DNA of 64,000 nucleotides, taken from positions 1 through 64,000 of the forward strand of contig NZ_JAIQZA010000012.1 in the NCBI RefSeq assembly GCF_020164485.1, given 5' to 3'. The stretch comes from Salegentibacter tibetensis. GTDB taxonomy: Bacteria > Bacteroidota > Bacteroidia > Flavobacteriales > Flavobacteriaceae. Both the position numbers and the translations under genes were made by a program. The notes below the pieces were generated by a model. It was not told where the DNA came from, searched no databases, and was given only the letters and a program-made list of their open reading frames with translations. Shown here one piece after another: positions 50,136 to 59,387 of the stretch (the stretch's first letter is position 1; every line of letters starts with the position of its first letter).

Positions 50136-53062
50136 TGAAATTTATTTTTGCTCCGAAAATCTTCCTCTTAACCTGCTTTCTTTTTGTTTCTTCCCAGCTT
50201 TTATCGCAAAATAATCCTTTGCTTACTGAAGATGCTGAAGCTCAAAAACAGTGGGTAGATAGCGTTTATAATGCAATGAGCCTTAAAGAAAAAATAGGGC
50301 AGTTGTTTATGGTAAGTATTGCATCAGAAAGTGGTGCAGATTATATTAATAAGGCTAAAAAACAAATTGCTGAAGAATATATTGGTGGAGTTATTTTCTC
50401 CAAAGGTGGGCCGGGAAAACAGGCTAAATTAACCAATGAGTTTCAGGAACTTTCCAGCACACCTCTTCTTATAGGAATGGATGCCGAATGGGGACTGGCT
50501 ATGCGCCTGGATTCTACCTTTGCACTACCCTGGAATATGACGCTGGGTGCTATTCAGGATAATAATTTAATTGAAGAAGCCGGTGCAGCAATTTCCCGTC
50601 ATACCAAAAGATTGGGGGTGCATATTAATTTTGCTCCGGTAGTAGATATTAATACCAATCTCAATAATCCGATTATTGGAAATCGAAGTTTCGGGGAAAA
50701 TAAAATTAATGTAGCGGAAAAATCCCTTGTTTTTATGCGTGGGATGCACCGCGAAGGAATGCTCTCCAGTGCCAAACATTTTCCCGGTCACGGTGATACC
50801 GATGCAGATTCGCATAAAACTTTACCAACTATTCCGTTTTCCAAAGAAAGGTTAGATAGTTTAGAGTTATACCCGTACTATCCCTTGATTACCCACGGGC
50901 TTACCAGTGTTATGGTGGCCCATTTAAATGTTCCGGCACTTCAGGAAACTCCTAATACGCCATCTTCGCTTTCAAAATCAGTAATCACAGATCTTCTAAA
51001 GGAAAAAATGAATTTTGAAGGCTTGGTTTTTACCGATGCACTTAATATGAAGGGGCTTACGGATAATACAGAACCCGGAGATGCAGAGTTAAGAGCTTTT
51101 TTAGCAGGAAATGATATGCTTTTAATGCCGGAAAATATAGAAGTTGCTTCAGAAGTGCTCGTCAATGCCTTTAAAAATAATATTATTAGTCCCGGGAGAT
51201 TAGCTCATTCAGTAAAAAAGATACTTCAGGCAAAATATAAAACCGGCCTGCATCAACAGAAATTAGTACAGGAAAATTTTCTTTCCGAGGAACTCAATAC
51301 CGTGCGTGATCAGGTTTTATTAGAAGAACTTTTTGAAAACGCGCTTACACTTATAAAAAATAATAAAGGTGTTTTACCGGTTAAAGATCTTGAAGAGACT
51401 AAAATCGCTTATGTTAATTTTGGAGATGCAGATGGAAGTGTATTTTTAAAGGAATTAAAGAAATATGCACATATAGACTGGGTTTCTGCAGTAAGGCTAA
51501 ATGATTTACAAGAGAAATTAGCTTACTATGATTTGGTGATTTTAGGTTATCATAAATCGAATAACAATCCCTGGGCTTCCTATAAATTTTCATCCGGAGA
51601 ATTGCATTGGATTAGTCAAATTTCCAAAGAAAATAAAACGGTGCTAAGCCTTTTTTCAAGTCCGTATGCACTAAGTGAACTCCGCGGACTCAATGAATTG
51701 GATGGGATTCTGGTTAATTATCAAAACCATCCTATTGCACAGGAAAAAGCTGCTCAGTTAATATTTGGTGCTATTGAGGCCAGAGGAAAGCTTCCTGTAA
51801 GTATAGGGAATAATTTCCCGGAAGGTACCGGTTATCAAACAAATAGTCTTGATAGATTAGCTTACGGTTTACCCGAAAGTGTTGGTTTAAATTCCTATAA
51901 ATTAGGCCGAATTGACAGAATAATTACTGAAGCTATCGATAAGAAAATGACTCCCGGGGCTCAAATTCTAATAGCCAGAAAAGGAAAAATTGTTTATAAT
52001 AAAAACTTTGGGCATCATACTTATGATAAGCAAATCCCGGTTTCAGATACTTCAGTTTACGACCTAGCTTCCTTAACTAAAATCCTGGCAACATTACCTT
52101 TGATAATGGAACAGGAAGAAGAAGGAATTGTAAACTTTGACAGTACGTTAGGAGAAATGATGCCTGTTTTTCAAAATTCAAATAAAGCCAATATTCGCTT
52201 GCAGGATATGTTGATGCATTATGCACGATTAAAATCGTGGATTCCTTTTCATATAAATACTATAGATCGAAAAACCCGTTTACCTTCTGAAAATTATTTC
52301 CATAAAACGCCTTCTGCTACTTTTAATACGAAAGTGGCCAACGAAATGTATCTTAGAAACGATATGCAGGATACAATTGTAAATATTATAAAGGACAGCG
52401 ACTTAGAACGAAATTTGAATTATAAATACAGTGATCTACCGTTTTACATACTGAAATATTACCTGGAGGCTTATTACAATCAAACCCTGCATAATCTAAC
52501 GCAAAAGAAGATTTATAAGCCATTAGGAGCTACACATACAGGGTATTTACCAACTTCCAGATTTCCTTTGGAGCAAATTGTACCCACTGAAATAGATAAA
52601 CTCTGGCGAAGACAGCTTATTCACGGTGTGGTTCACGATCAGGGTGCAGCTTTACAGGGAGGAATTGGCGGTCACGCTGGACTTTTTAGCACTGCTAACG
52701 ATGTCGCCAAAATAATGCACGTTTACCTCAATAACGGGGTTTACGGCGGAAAAAGATATCTTAACGAAGAAACAATTTCTAAATTCAACACCTGTTATTA
52801 TTGTGAAAAAAATGTAAGACGTGGCGTTGGATTCGACAAACCCCAGCTGGGAAGTTCAGGACCAACCTGTAATTGTCTTTCTATGCAAAGTTTTGGTCAT
52901 AGTGGCTTTACAGGTACTTTTGCCTGGGCAGACCCCGAAGAAGAAATTGTTTATGTATTTTTGTCTAATCGTACTTTTCCCGATTCTACTAATAGAAAGT
53001 TGATTCGGGAAGATGTTAGATCAAGAATACAGGAAGTTATTTATGAATCTATAGATTTTTAG
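50135..53062 (+). CDS. GH3 beta-N-acetylglucosaminidase / beta-lactamase fusion
   Basis: 975 aa exported protein (signal peptide about 4-24). Residues about 30-370 are a NagZ-type GH3 domain with KHFPGHGDTDADSHKTLP, which holds the His-Asp catalytic dyad. A GH3 C-terminal-like region follows (about 385-585). Residues about 595-975 are a class C beta-lactamase-like serine hydrolase with ASLTK (SxxK) and KYSDLPFYILKY (YxN-like YSD). The fusion is known in Bacteroidota and fits combined glycan and peptide trimming of peptidoglycan. It may be a D-Ala peptidase or esterase and not a resistance enzyme. Confidence 0.88.
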   Translation: MKFIFAPKIFLLTCFLFVSSQLLSQNNPLLTEDAEAQKQWVDSVYNAMSLKEKIGQLFMVSIASESGADYINKAKKQIAEEYIGGVIFSKGGPGKQAKLTNEFQELSSTPLLIGMDAEWGLAMRLDSTFALPWNMTLGAIQDNNLIEEAGAAISRHTKRLGVHINFAPVVDINTNLNNPIIGNRSFGENKINVAEKSLVFMRGMHREGMLSSAKHFPGHGDTDADSHKTLPTIPFSKERLDSLELYPYYPLITHGLTSVMVAHLNVPALQETPNTPSSLSKSVITDLLKEKMNFEGLVFTDALNMKGLTDNTEPGDAELRAFLAGNDMLLMPENIEVASEVLVNAFKNNIISPGRLAHSVKKILQAKYKTGLHQQKLVQENFLSEELNTVRDQVLLEELFENALTLIKNNKGVLPVKDLEETKIAYVNFGDADGSVFLKELKKYAHIDWVSAVRLNDLQEKLAYYDLVILGYHKSNNNPWASYKFSSGELHWISQISKENKTVLSLFSSPYALSELRGLNELDGILVNYQNHPIAQEKAAQLIFGAIEARGKLPVSIGNNFPEGTGYQTNSLDRLAYGLPESVGLNSYKLGRIDRIITEAIDKKMTPGAQILIARKGKIVYNKNFGHHTYDKQIPVSDTSVYDLASLTKILATLPLIMEQEEEGIVNFDSTLGEMMPVFQNSNKANIRLQDMLMHYARLKSWIPFHINTIDRKTRLPSENYFHKTPSATFNTKVANEMYLRNDMQDTIVNIIKDSDLERNLNYKYSDLPFYILKYYLEAYYNQTLHNLTQKKIYKPLGATHTGYLPTSRFPLEQIVPTEIDKLWRRQLIHGVVHDQGAALQGGIGGHAGLFSTANDVAKIMHVYLNNGVYGGKRYLNEETISKFNTCYYCEKNVRRGVGFDKPQLGSSGPTCNCLSMQSFGHSGFTGTFAWADPEEEIVYVFLSNRTFPDSTNRKLIREDVRSRIQEVIYESIDF

Positions 53063-53181
53063 CCAACATATTCCAGGCTATCATATAAATTGGGGGATGA
53101 GTCCACGAGACTTTAATTTGAAAATAAAAAATTCGGCGCCTGCGTCGCTATATTCTCACTCAGTGAGTAAAATCAAACTTG

Positions 53182-54315
53182 ATGAAAATAGCCATTGTTT
53201 GTTATCCTACCTTTGGAGGTAGTGGAGTGGTAGCCACAGAGCTGGGTCTTGCCCTTGCGAAACGCGGTCACGAAATACATTTTGTTACCTACAGTCATCC
53301 TGTTCGTTTAGATCAGCTTTCCAGTAATGTGCGTTTTCACGAAGTACATGTACCAGAATATCCGCTTTTTCATTACCAGCCTTATGAACTTGCATTGAGT
53401 AGCAAACTTGTAAATGTGGTAAAGCAATTTGGAATTGAACTCCTGCACGTTCATTATGCAATTCCACACGCGTATGCCGGTTATATGGCTAAAGAAATGC
53501 TTGCTGAAGAAGGGATTAATCTACCAATGGTAACGACACTTCACGGTACCGATATTACTTTAGTTGGAAATCATCCTTTTTATAAACCAGCAGTTACTTT
53601 TAGTATTAATAATAGCGATGTGGTGACTTCGGTTTCTCAAAGTTTAAAGGAAGACACTTTAAAATTCTTTAAAATTAGAAACGAAATTGAAGTAGTTCCC
53701 AATTTTATTGATTGCAGCAAATACGATAAAAAAGAATTTACCGATTGCCAGCGTGAAATGATGGCCGATAAAAAAGAGAAAATCATCACACATATCAGTA
53801 ATTTCAGAAAAGTAAAGCGTATAGATGATGTGATCAGGATCTTTTATGAAATTCAGAAGAAAATAGATGCCAAGCTAATGATGGTAGGAGAGGGTCCTGA
53901 AAAGGAAATGGCAGAGGATTTAGCCGATGAACTCAACATCTCAGATAAAGTGATGTTTTTAGGTCAAAGCCACGAAATCGACAAGATTCTGTGCTTTTCA
54001 GATTTATTCCTGCTGCCCTCAGAAAAAGAAAGCTTTGGGCTTTCAGCCTTAGAAGCTATGGTAAATGGGGTAGCTGTAATTTCCACAAATACCGGTGGCC
54101 TTCCGGAAGTTAATCAAAATGGTATTTCCGGTTATTTAAGCAATGTTGGGGATGTTCAGGAAATGGCTGCAAATGCCTTAAAAATCCTTGAGAATGAAGA
54201 AATCCTTGAGGAATTTAAAAACAACGCCAGGAAAGTTGCTGAAAAATTCGATATAAAAAATGTAATGCCGCTTTATGAGGATGTTTATGAAAAGGCTTTA
54301 CAAACTACCGTATAA
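53182..54315 (+). CDS. bshA: N-acetyl-alpha-D-glucosaminyl L-malate synthase
   Basis: 377 aa GT4 glycosyltransferase. The N-terminal GGSGVVATELGLALAKRGHE, TLHGTDITLVGNHPFY and the C-terminal EX7E motif in PSEKESFGLSALEAMVNGVA match BshA. It joins GlcNAc from UDP-GlcNAc to L-malate, the first step of bacillithiol synthesis. The other bsh genes are not in the window. The 119-bp gap upstream contains no clear promoter and only a weak palindrome. Confidence 0.93.
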   Translation: MKIAIVCYPTFGGSGVVATELGLALAKRGHEIHFVTYSHPVRLDQLSSNVRFHEVHVPEYPLFHYQPYELALSSKLVNVVKQFGIELLHVHYAIPHAYAGYMAKEMLAEEGINLPMVTTLHGTDITLVGNHPFYKPAVTFSINNSDVVTSVSQSLKEDTLKFFKIRNEIEVVPNFIDCSKYDKKEFTDCQREMMADKKEKIITHISNFRKVKRIDDVIRIFYEIQKKIDAKLMMVGEGPEKEMAEDLADELNISDKVMFLGQSHEIDKILCFSDLFLLPSEKESFGLSALEAMVNGVAVISTNTGGLPEVNQNGISGYLSNVGDVQEMAANALKILENEEILEEFKNNARKVAEKFDIKNVMPLYEDVYEKALQTTV

Positions 54316-54320
54316 AAAAA

Positions 54321-54473
54321 GAGGCTGTTTAAAAAGTATCCTTATTTTGTCAAGCTGACTTGTTTCAGCTTCTAACATGTTTTAATTATTAACATCTTAG
54401 ATCCCCTATAAAAATCGGGGCAGGCTCTGAAATAAATTCAGGATGACAATTTTAAAACTTTTTAAACAGCCTC
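54321..54473. repeat. 153-bp cloverleaf-like inverted-repeat element
   Basis: Perfect 17-bp outer arms (54321-54337 and 54457-54473, GAGGCTGTTTAAAAAGT and its complement). They enclose four smaller hairpins: AAGCTGA/TCAGCTT (54352-54371), ATGTT/AACAT (54377-54395), CCCC/GGGG (54403-54420) and CTGAA/TTCAG (54427-54441). It lies between the convergent bshA and barrel genes, where it can act as a two-way terminator. It looks like a mobile or dispersed non-coding element, but only one copy is in the window. Confidence 0.8.
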
Positions 54474-54496
54474 TATACTTTAATTTATTCTCTTAT

Positions 54497-54997
54497 CTAG
54501 AACTGGTATCTAACTCCTAATGCGATATCTGGAGAAAAATCATTCAATACAGCGTTGTCACTAAAGAACCCTAATTCTGGTCTAAAGTCTAATGAAATCA
54601 ATAAAGGAATATCAAAATTATATTCAATACCTATATCTCCCGCAAGGAACAAATAAGTACCATCGTCATCAAAATCATCACCTCTTTGGCCATCAACACC
54701 TAGGATTCCGGCACCGGCACCAACATACCAGTTAAATCCACCTTCAATATTCCAAACCCATTGATAAAGACCGGTAAGCTTAAAGGCATCATAATTTTTA
54801 CTATCACGCCAACCAAGGTCTAGTTCCAAACGGTTGTTGTTAGTTCCTAAAGCCCTTTGGTAAGAGATTTCGGCTCCAACACCATCACCACCACCAAATC
54901 GCAGTCCGAGGGCATTGTCTGAAATAGTTTGGGCTTCAGCCTGATTATAAAATGTAGCGCCGATTACAAAAGCGGCAAGTAAAATTAATTTCTTCAT
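54497..54997 (-). CDS. Small outer-membrane beta-barrel protein
   Basis: 166 aa. The signal peptide (MKKLILLAAFVIGATFYNQ, then AEAQ) is followed by an 8-stranded-barrel pattern: alternating strands separated by short turns, ending with SPDIALGVRYQF and a terminal Phe. ATG 54997 is chosen over an upstream in-frame ATG at 55024, which lies right on the -7 promoter element. Function unknown; related proteins are labelled porin family or outer membrane beta-barrel. Confidence 0.82.
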   Translation of the reverse strand: MKKLILLAAFVIGATFYNQAEAQTISDNALGLRFGGGDGVGAEISYQRALGTNNNRLELDLGWRDSKNYDAFKLTGLYQWVWNIEGGFNWYVGAGAGILGVDGQRGDDFDDDGTYLFLAGDIGIEYNFDIPLLISLDFRPELGFFSDNAVLNDFSPDIALGVRYQF

Positions 54998-55021
54998 AGT
55001 TAGTGTTTTTAGATTTGTTAG

Positions 55022-55029
55022 CAAATTTA
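55022..55029 (-). promoter_or_regulatory. -7 promoter element of the small barrel gene
   Basis: On the minus strand the sequence is TAAATTTG (TAnnTTTG). TTTC lies 18 bp upstream at the -33 position. The start codon at 54997 follows with a leader of about 20 nt. Confidence 0.5.
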
Positions 55030-55136
55030 AATGTTAAAACATCACTTGAAACGTAGGCAAAGCCAATCTATTGTTAATATTGTTTAAAAATCTGTTAAGC
55101 GTATTAGGGGAATTTTTCTATTTTTAACCCAATATT

Positions 55137-58055
55137 ATGAAAGAAAAACTTAACCTATTCTCCCGGCAAATTGACGGTCAGTTATATGACGATAAATTGT
55201 GGCGCTCAATTTACGCTACCGATGCTTCCGTTTATCGGGAAATGCCTTTGGCGGTCTGCTATCCAAAAAGCGAAAATGATTTAAAGAAGCTTATTCATTT
55301 TGCAAAAACTAATAAAACTTCATTAATCCCAAGAACTGCGGGAACTTCACTGGCAGGCCAGTGTGTAGGTGATGGAATCGTGGTAGATGTTTCCAAACAT
55401 TTTACAAAAATCATAAAAATAGATAAGGAAGCTAAAACCGTAACTTTACAACCCGGCGTTATTCGTGACGATTTAAACAGGGTTTTGAAAGAAGACGGAC
55501 TTTTCTTCGGGCCAAATACTTCTACTTCCAACCGTTGTATGATTGGCGGAATGGTGGGGAATAATTCCAGCGGAACTACCTCTATTAAATATGGTACCAC
55601 CCGCGAAAAGTTAGTTTCTTTAAAAACAATTCTGAGCGATGGGAGTGAAGCTGAATTTAAAGATATCTCAGCGAAAGAATTTCAGAAAAAATTAAAGCTC
55701 GAAAATCTGGAAGGCGAGATTTACAGGAATATCCACAAACACTTATCTTCTGAAGAAAATAAAAAAGAACTGATTGAAAAATATCCGCCTAAAAGTTTAC
55801 ATAGAAGGAATACCGGGTACGCTATAGATGAACTACTCTATGCTGAAGTTTTTTCTGAAGGTTCAAATGAGCCTTTAAATTTATGCAAACTTCTTTGTGG
55901 AAGTGAAGGCACACTTGCCTTTACCACCGAAATCACGATGAAGCTGGATGATCTTCAACCACCCGAAGCAGCAATGATCGCAGCCCATTTTAATAGTATT
56001 GAAAGCTGTATGCAAGCCGTGGTACCGGTAATGGAACACTCCCTCTTCACCTGCGAGATGATGGATAAAACCATCCTGGATTGCACCAAACAAAACCTGA
56101 AATACAAAGAAAACCGATTCTTTATTGAAGGAGACCCCAAAGCGATTTTAATGCTGGAAATACGGGCAAATACTGCTGAAGAAGTCCAGGAGCAAAGTCA
56201 GCAGGTCTTGGAAACCCTAAAATCTTCCAATTTAAGTTATGCTTTTCCTGTTTTAATGGGCGAACAAATAGAACTTGCGATGGAGTTGCGTAAGGCAGGT
56301 CTTGGATTATTGGGAAATATCGTGGGAGATAAAAAAGCGGTTGCCTGTATTGAAGACACTGCGGTGGCAATTCCATATTTAGCCGATTATATTGCTGAAT
56401 TTGCCGAAATCATGAAAAATTACGGCCAGGATGCGGTGTATTATGCCCACGCTGGCGCCGGGGAAATTCATTTACGTCCAATTCTGAATTTAAAAAAATC
56501 TGAAGAAGTAAAGCTCTTTAGAAGTATTACAACTGATGTTGCCAAACTGGTAAAGAAATACAACGGTTCCTTAAGCGGTGAACACGGAGACGGTAGGGTA
56601 AGGGCCGAATTTATTGAGATGATGATTGGCCCTAAAAATTACCAGATTCTCAGGGATATTAAATACACTTTTGATCCCGATAATATCTTTAACCCCGGAA
56701 AAATTGTTGATACCGCACCAATGGACACCTCGCTTCGTTATGAGGTAGACAGAAAAGAGCCTGAAATTTCAACCTTAATGGATTTCTCTGAATCTGAAGG
56801 GATTCTCAAACTTTCTGAAAAATGTAATGGTAGTGGCGATTGTAGAAAATCTGCTGAAGCGGGCGGTACCATGTGTCCTAGTTATCGTGCTACAAAAGAT
56901 GAAAAAGATACTACCCGCGCCCGCGCAAATACACTTCGCGAATTTTTGACCAATTCAGATAAAAGCAACCGATTTAACCATAAAGAAATAAAAGAGGCCT
57001 TTGATCTTTGTATAAGTTGCAAGGGGTGTAAAAGTGAGTGCCCTTCCAGCGTTGATGTTGCTGCTTTAAAGGCTGAATTTCAGTATCAATATCAAAAAGA
57101 AAATGGCAAAAGCTTTAGAAGCAAAGCTTTTGCAAATAATGGCAAAATGAACGCTCTGGCTTCAAGAACCCCAGGGATTGCCAACTTTTTCTTTAAAAAT
57201 TCCTTTACTTCTGGTATCGCTAAAAAGATGATGGGTGTAGCACCGGAAAGGAATTTACCAATTTTGGCAAAGCGAACGCTTGCCAATTACTATAAGAAGA
57301 ACAAGAAGCGTTTTCAGCTTGAAAATCCTATAAAAACGGTTTATTTTTTCAACGATGAATTTACCAATTTCCTTGATTCAGAAATAGGAATTGATGCCTT
57401 GGAATTATTGCATAATCTCAACTATAGAATAGAATTTGTAAAACACGAAGAAAGCGGCCGGAGCCATATTTCTAAAGGTTTTCTGGAAGAAGCAGAAGAC
57501 TTTGCCAATAAGAATATTAGCATATTTAAGGATGTTATTTCTGAAGAAACACCTTTAATAGGTTTGGAGCCTTCGGCAATTTTGACTTTTCGGGATGAAT
57601 ATTTGCGTTTGGCCGATAATAAAACCGAAGCCGAAAACCTTGCGAAAAATTCATTTATCATTGAAGAATTCCTGAAAAAAGAAATCGCGCTTGGAAATAT
57701 AAATTCAGAACAATTTACTTTAGAAGAAAAAACGATCAAAATCCACGGACATTGCCACCAAAAGGCACTCTCAAATACCGCAGTAACTTTTGATATTCTC
57801 AACCTTCCGAAGAATTATAAGGTGAGCATAATTCCATCAGGTTGCTGCGGGATGGCAGGTTCTTTTGGTTATGAAAAGGAACATTATGAAGTGAGTATGA
57901 AAATTGGGGAGCAAACTTTGTTCCCTGCGGTTCGAAAAGCTTCTGAAGAAACGATTATCTCAGCCAATGGTACAAGTTGTCGCCACCAGATTTTTGATGG
58001 CACCCAACGCAGCGCGATGCATCCGGTGAGTATTTTAAGGGATGCTTTGATCTAA
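55137..58055 (+). CDS. FAD-linked oxidase / Fe-S fusion (D-lactate or glycolate dehydrogenase-like)
   Basis: 972 aa. Residues about 25-530 are a FAD_binding_4 plus FAD-oxidase_C module (SLIPRTAGTSLAGQCVGDG, MIGGMVGNNSSGTTSIKYG, SGEHGDGRVR). Then come Fe-S motifs including CISCKGCKSECP and a CCG domain (GHCHQKAL, SGCCGMAGSFGYEKEHYEVS). The order GlcD-GlcF in one chain is known as a membrane-associated D-2-hydroxyacid dehydrogenase. The exact substrate is not determined. Its stop is 1 bp from the tail of the broken GlxA gene on the other strand. Confidence 0.88.
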   Translation: MKEKLNLFSRQIDGQLYDDKLWRSIYATDASVYREMPLAVCYPKSENDLKKLIHFAKTNKTSLIPRTAGTSLAGQCVGDGIVVDVSKHFTKIIKIDKEAKTVTLQPGVIRDDLNRVLKEDGLFFGPNTSTSNRCMIGGMVGNNSSGTTSIKYGTTREKLVSLKTILSDGSEAEFKDISAKEFQKKLKLENLEGEIYRNIHKHLSSEENKKELIEKYPPKSLHRRNTGYAIDELLYAEVFSEGSNEPLNLCKLLCGSEGTLAFTTEITMKLDDLQPPEAAMIAAHFNSIESCMQAVVPVMEHSLFTCEMMDKTILDCTKQNLKYKENRFFIEGDPKAILMLEIRANTAEEVQEQSQQVLETLKSSNLSYAFPVLMGEQIELAMELRKAGLGLLGNIVGDKKAVACIEDTAVAIPYLADYIAEFAEIMKNYGQDAVYYAHAGAGEIHLRPILNLKKSEEVKLFRSITTDVAKLVKKYNGSLSGEHGDGRVRAEFIEMMIGPKNYQILRDIKYTFDPDNIFNPGKIVDTAPMDTSLRYEVDRKEPEISTLMDFSESEGILKLSEKCNGSGDCRKSAEAGGTMCPSYRATKDEKDTTRARANTLREFLTNSDKSNRFNHKEIKEAFDLCISCKGCKSECPSSVDVAALKAEFQYQYQKENGKSFRSKAFANNGKMNALASRTPGIANFFFKNSFTSGIAKKMMGVAPERNLPILAKRTLANYYKKNKKRFQLENPIKTVYFFNDEFTNFLDSEIGIDALELLHNLNYRIEFVKHEESGRSHISKGFLEEAEDFANKNISIFKDVISEETPLIGLEPSAILTFRDEYLRLADNKTEAENLAKNSFIIEEFLKKEIALGNINSEQFTLEEKTIKIHGHCHQKALSNTAVTFDILNLPKNYKVSIIPSGCCGMAGSFGYEKEHYEVSMKIGEQTLFPAVRKASEETIISANGTSCRHQIFDGTQRSAMHPVSILRDALI

Positions 58056-58056
58056 A

Positions 58057-59042
58057 TTAAGCAGTTACCCTGGCTCGGTTGTATTTATTACGGTATTGCA
58101 CCGGGGAAATTCCGGTTATTTTCTTAAATGTATTTCGAAACGCTTTTTCGTCTGAATAACCGACTTCATACATTACTTCGCCCACTTTCTCGCGTGAAGT
58201 TTCCAGGCTTCGTTTGGCAGCTTCCACTTTTACGCGTTGTGTGTATTGGCTAATAGTATTATTGGTTGCTTTTTTAAATCGGCGTTCCAGGCTTCTGCGG
58301 CTTACAGCAAATCGGTTGGCAAGATTGTCTACATTTATTTTTTCTTGAAAATGAGCTTCAATATATTCCTGTACTTTTTTCACGGTCGGGTCTTCGTGAC
58401 TTTTCTGACCTTCAAAAATTCGAAATGCTGATTGTTCGGCTTTGTCCATATCAATCATAAAAGCTTTGGAAGTAAGAATTGCCATTTCCCGACCGGCGTA
58501 TTTTTCAACTAAATATAGGAGTAAGTTCAGGTAAGAATATGCACCACCGCTGGTGTAAATTCCGGAATCTTCAGTTAAAATTTTATCCGGTAACAAGTTT
58601 GCTTTGGGGTAGCGGGATTTAAAATTTTCAGCGTGAATCCAGTGAGTTGAACATTGTTTCCCATCTAAAAGTCCAGTTTCTGCCAGGAAAAAAGCCGCCA
58701 CACATAAACTGGCAATTTCGGTTCCCAATTTATACTGTTTCTTGAGCCACGGATAAAATCTTTATTTCGCTCAAGAGCGATTTCCGGTTCGTCGTGGATG
58801 GCCGGGATAATTATAAGATCTGTTTTTGTGATCTCATCAATCATTTTTTCAGGGTTTACCGAAAAAAGCCCGTTGGTTTGCTCGGTAGGTTTGGAGATAC
58901 CTACCAGTTCATTTTCAAAAAGTGGTTCCCTACCTCATTGTTGTAAAAAGCCATTCACCTGGTTGAAAATTTGATGGGCACCCACAATATTCACCAAACT
59001 GGTATGGCCTTTAGGAATTAGGATGGAAATATGCTTTTTCAT
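58057..59042 (-). pseudogene. GlxA-type AraC family regulator, broken
   Basis: Two lesions disrupt a gene of about 328 codons. From ATG 59042 the frame reads MKKHISILIPKGHTSLVNI... to a TGA at 58935-58937, then continues in the same frame (GREPLFENELVGISKPT). Near 58751 one base is missing: restoring it links NKDFI-P-WLKKQYKLG with the intact downstream frame. The remaining ORF (58057-58728, 223 aa, TTG start) still has part of the DJ-1/PfpI-like domain and a full C-terminal AraC HTH (RFAVSRRSLERRFKKAT, SDEKAFRNTFKK). A truncated regulator could still be made. Confidence 0.82.
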
Positions 59043-59387
59043 TTAAACCTTTTTTAAGTTGAAATTCAGAAGTCTTAAGTTAATGTAAATCTGATAGTTT
59101 CAATTTCAGGCTTAAACAAAAATTAAAATTCCTGCAGACAAACCTTTGTCACATTGCCTGTTTAATTTTGATTATCACTTTAAACCAAAAACTTATAGCA
59201 ACTCAAAAAGTATTTCTAAGCATCCTGAACATTTTTGTTAAAAAGTTCTTCGGAAGGATTGATAAACACCTATGATTATATGGCCGAAACCATATCTTTT
59301 TCTGAACCGCGCAACACCTTAATAAGAATTGCCACAATTCGGTCAAATCGTTTTAGGGCTTCAGGAATATAAGTTATCTTAATTAGG
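59043..59387. other. Intergenic, 345 bp, possible remnant of a WYL/YafY regulator
   Basis: No intact gene. On the minus strand, about 59280-59365 reads KRFDRIVAILIKVLRGSEKD, which resembles the N-terminus of WYL-domain (YafY) regulators. No continuation is recognisable. The rest is AT-rich with no clear promoter, repeat or RNA structure. Confidence 0.35.

Noticed and set aside
53101-53181. Palindrome CTCACTCAGTGAG upstream of bshA
   Set aside because: Arms are six bases with a one-base centre, too tight for a stem-loop, and there is no second copy or promoter; no function can be supported.
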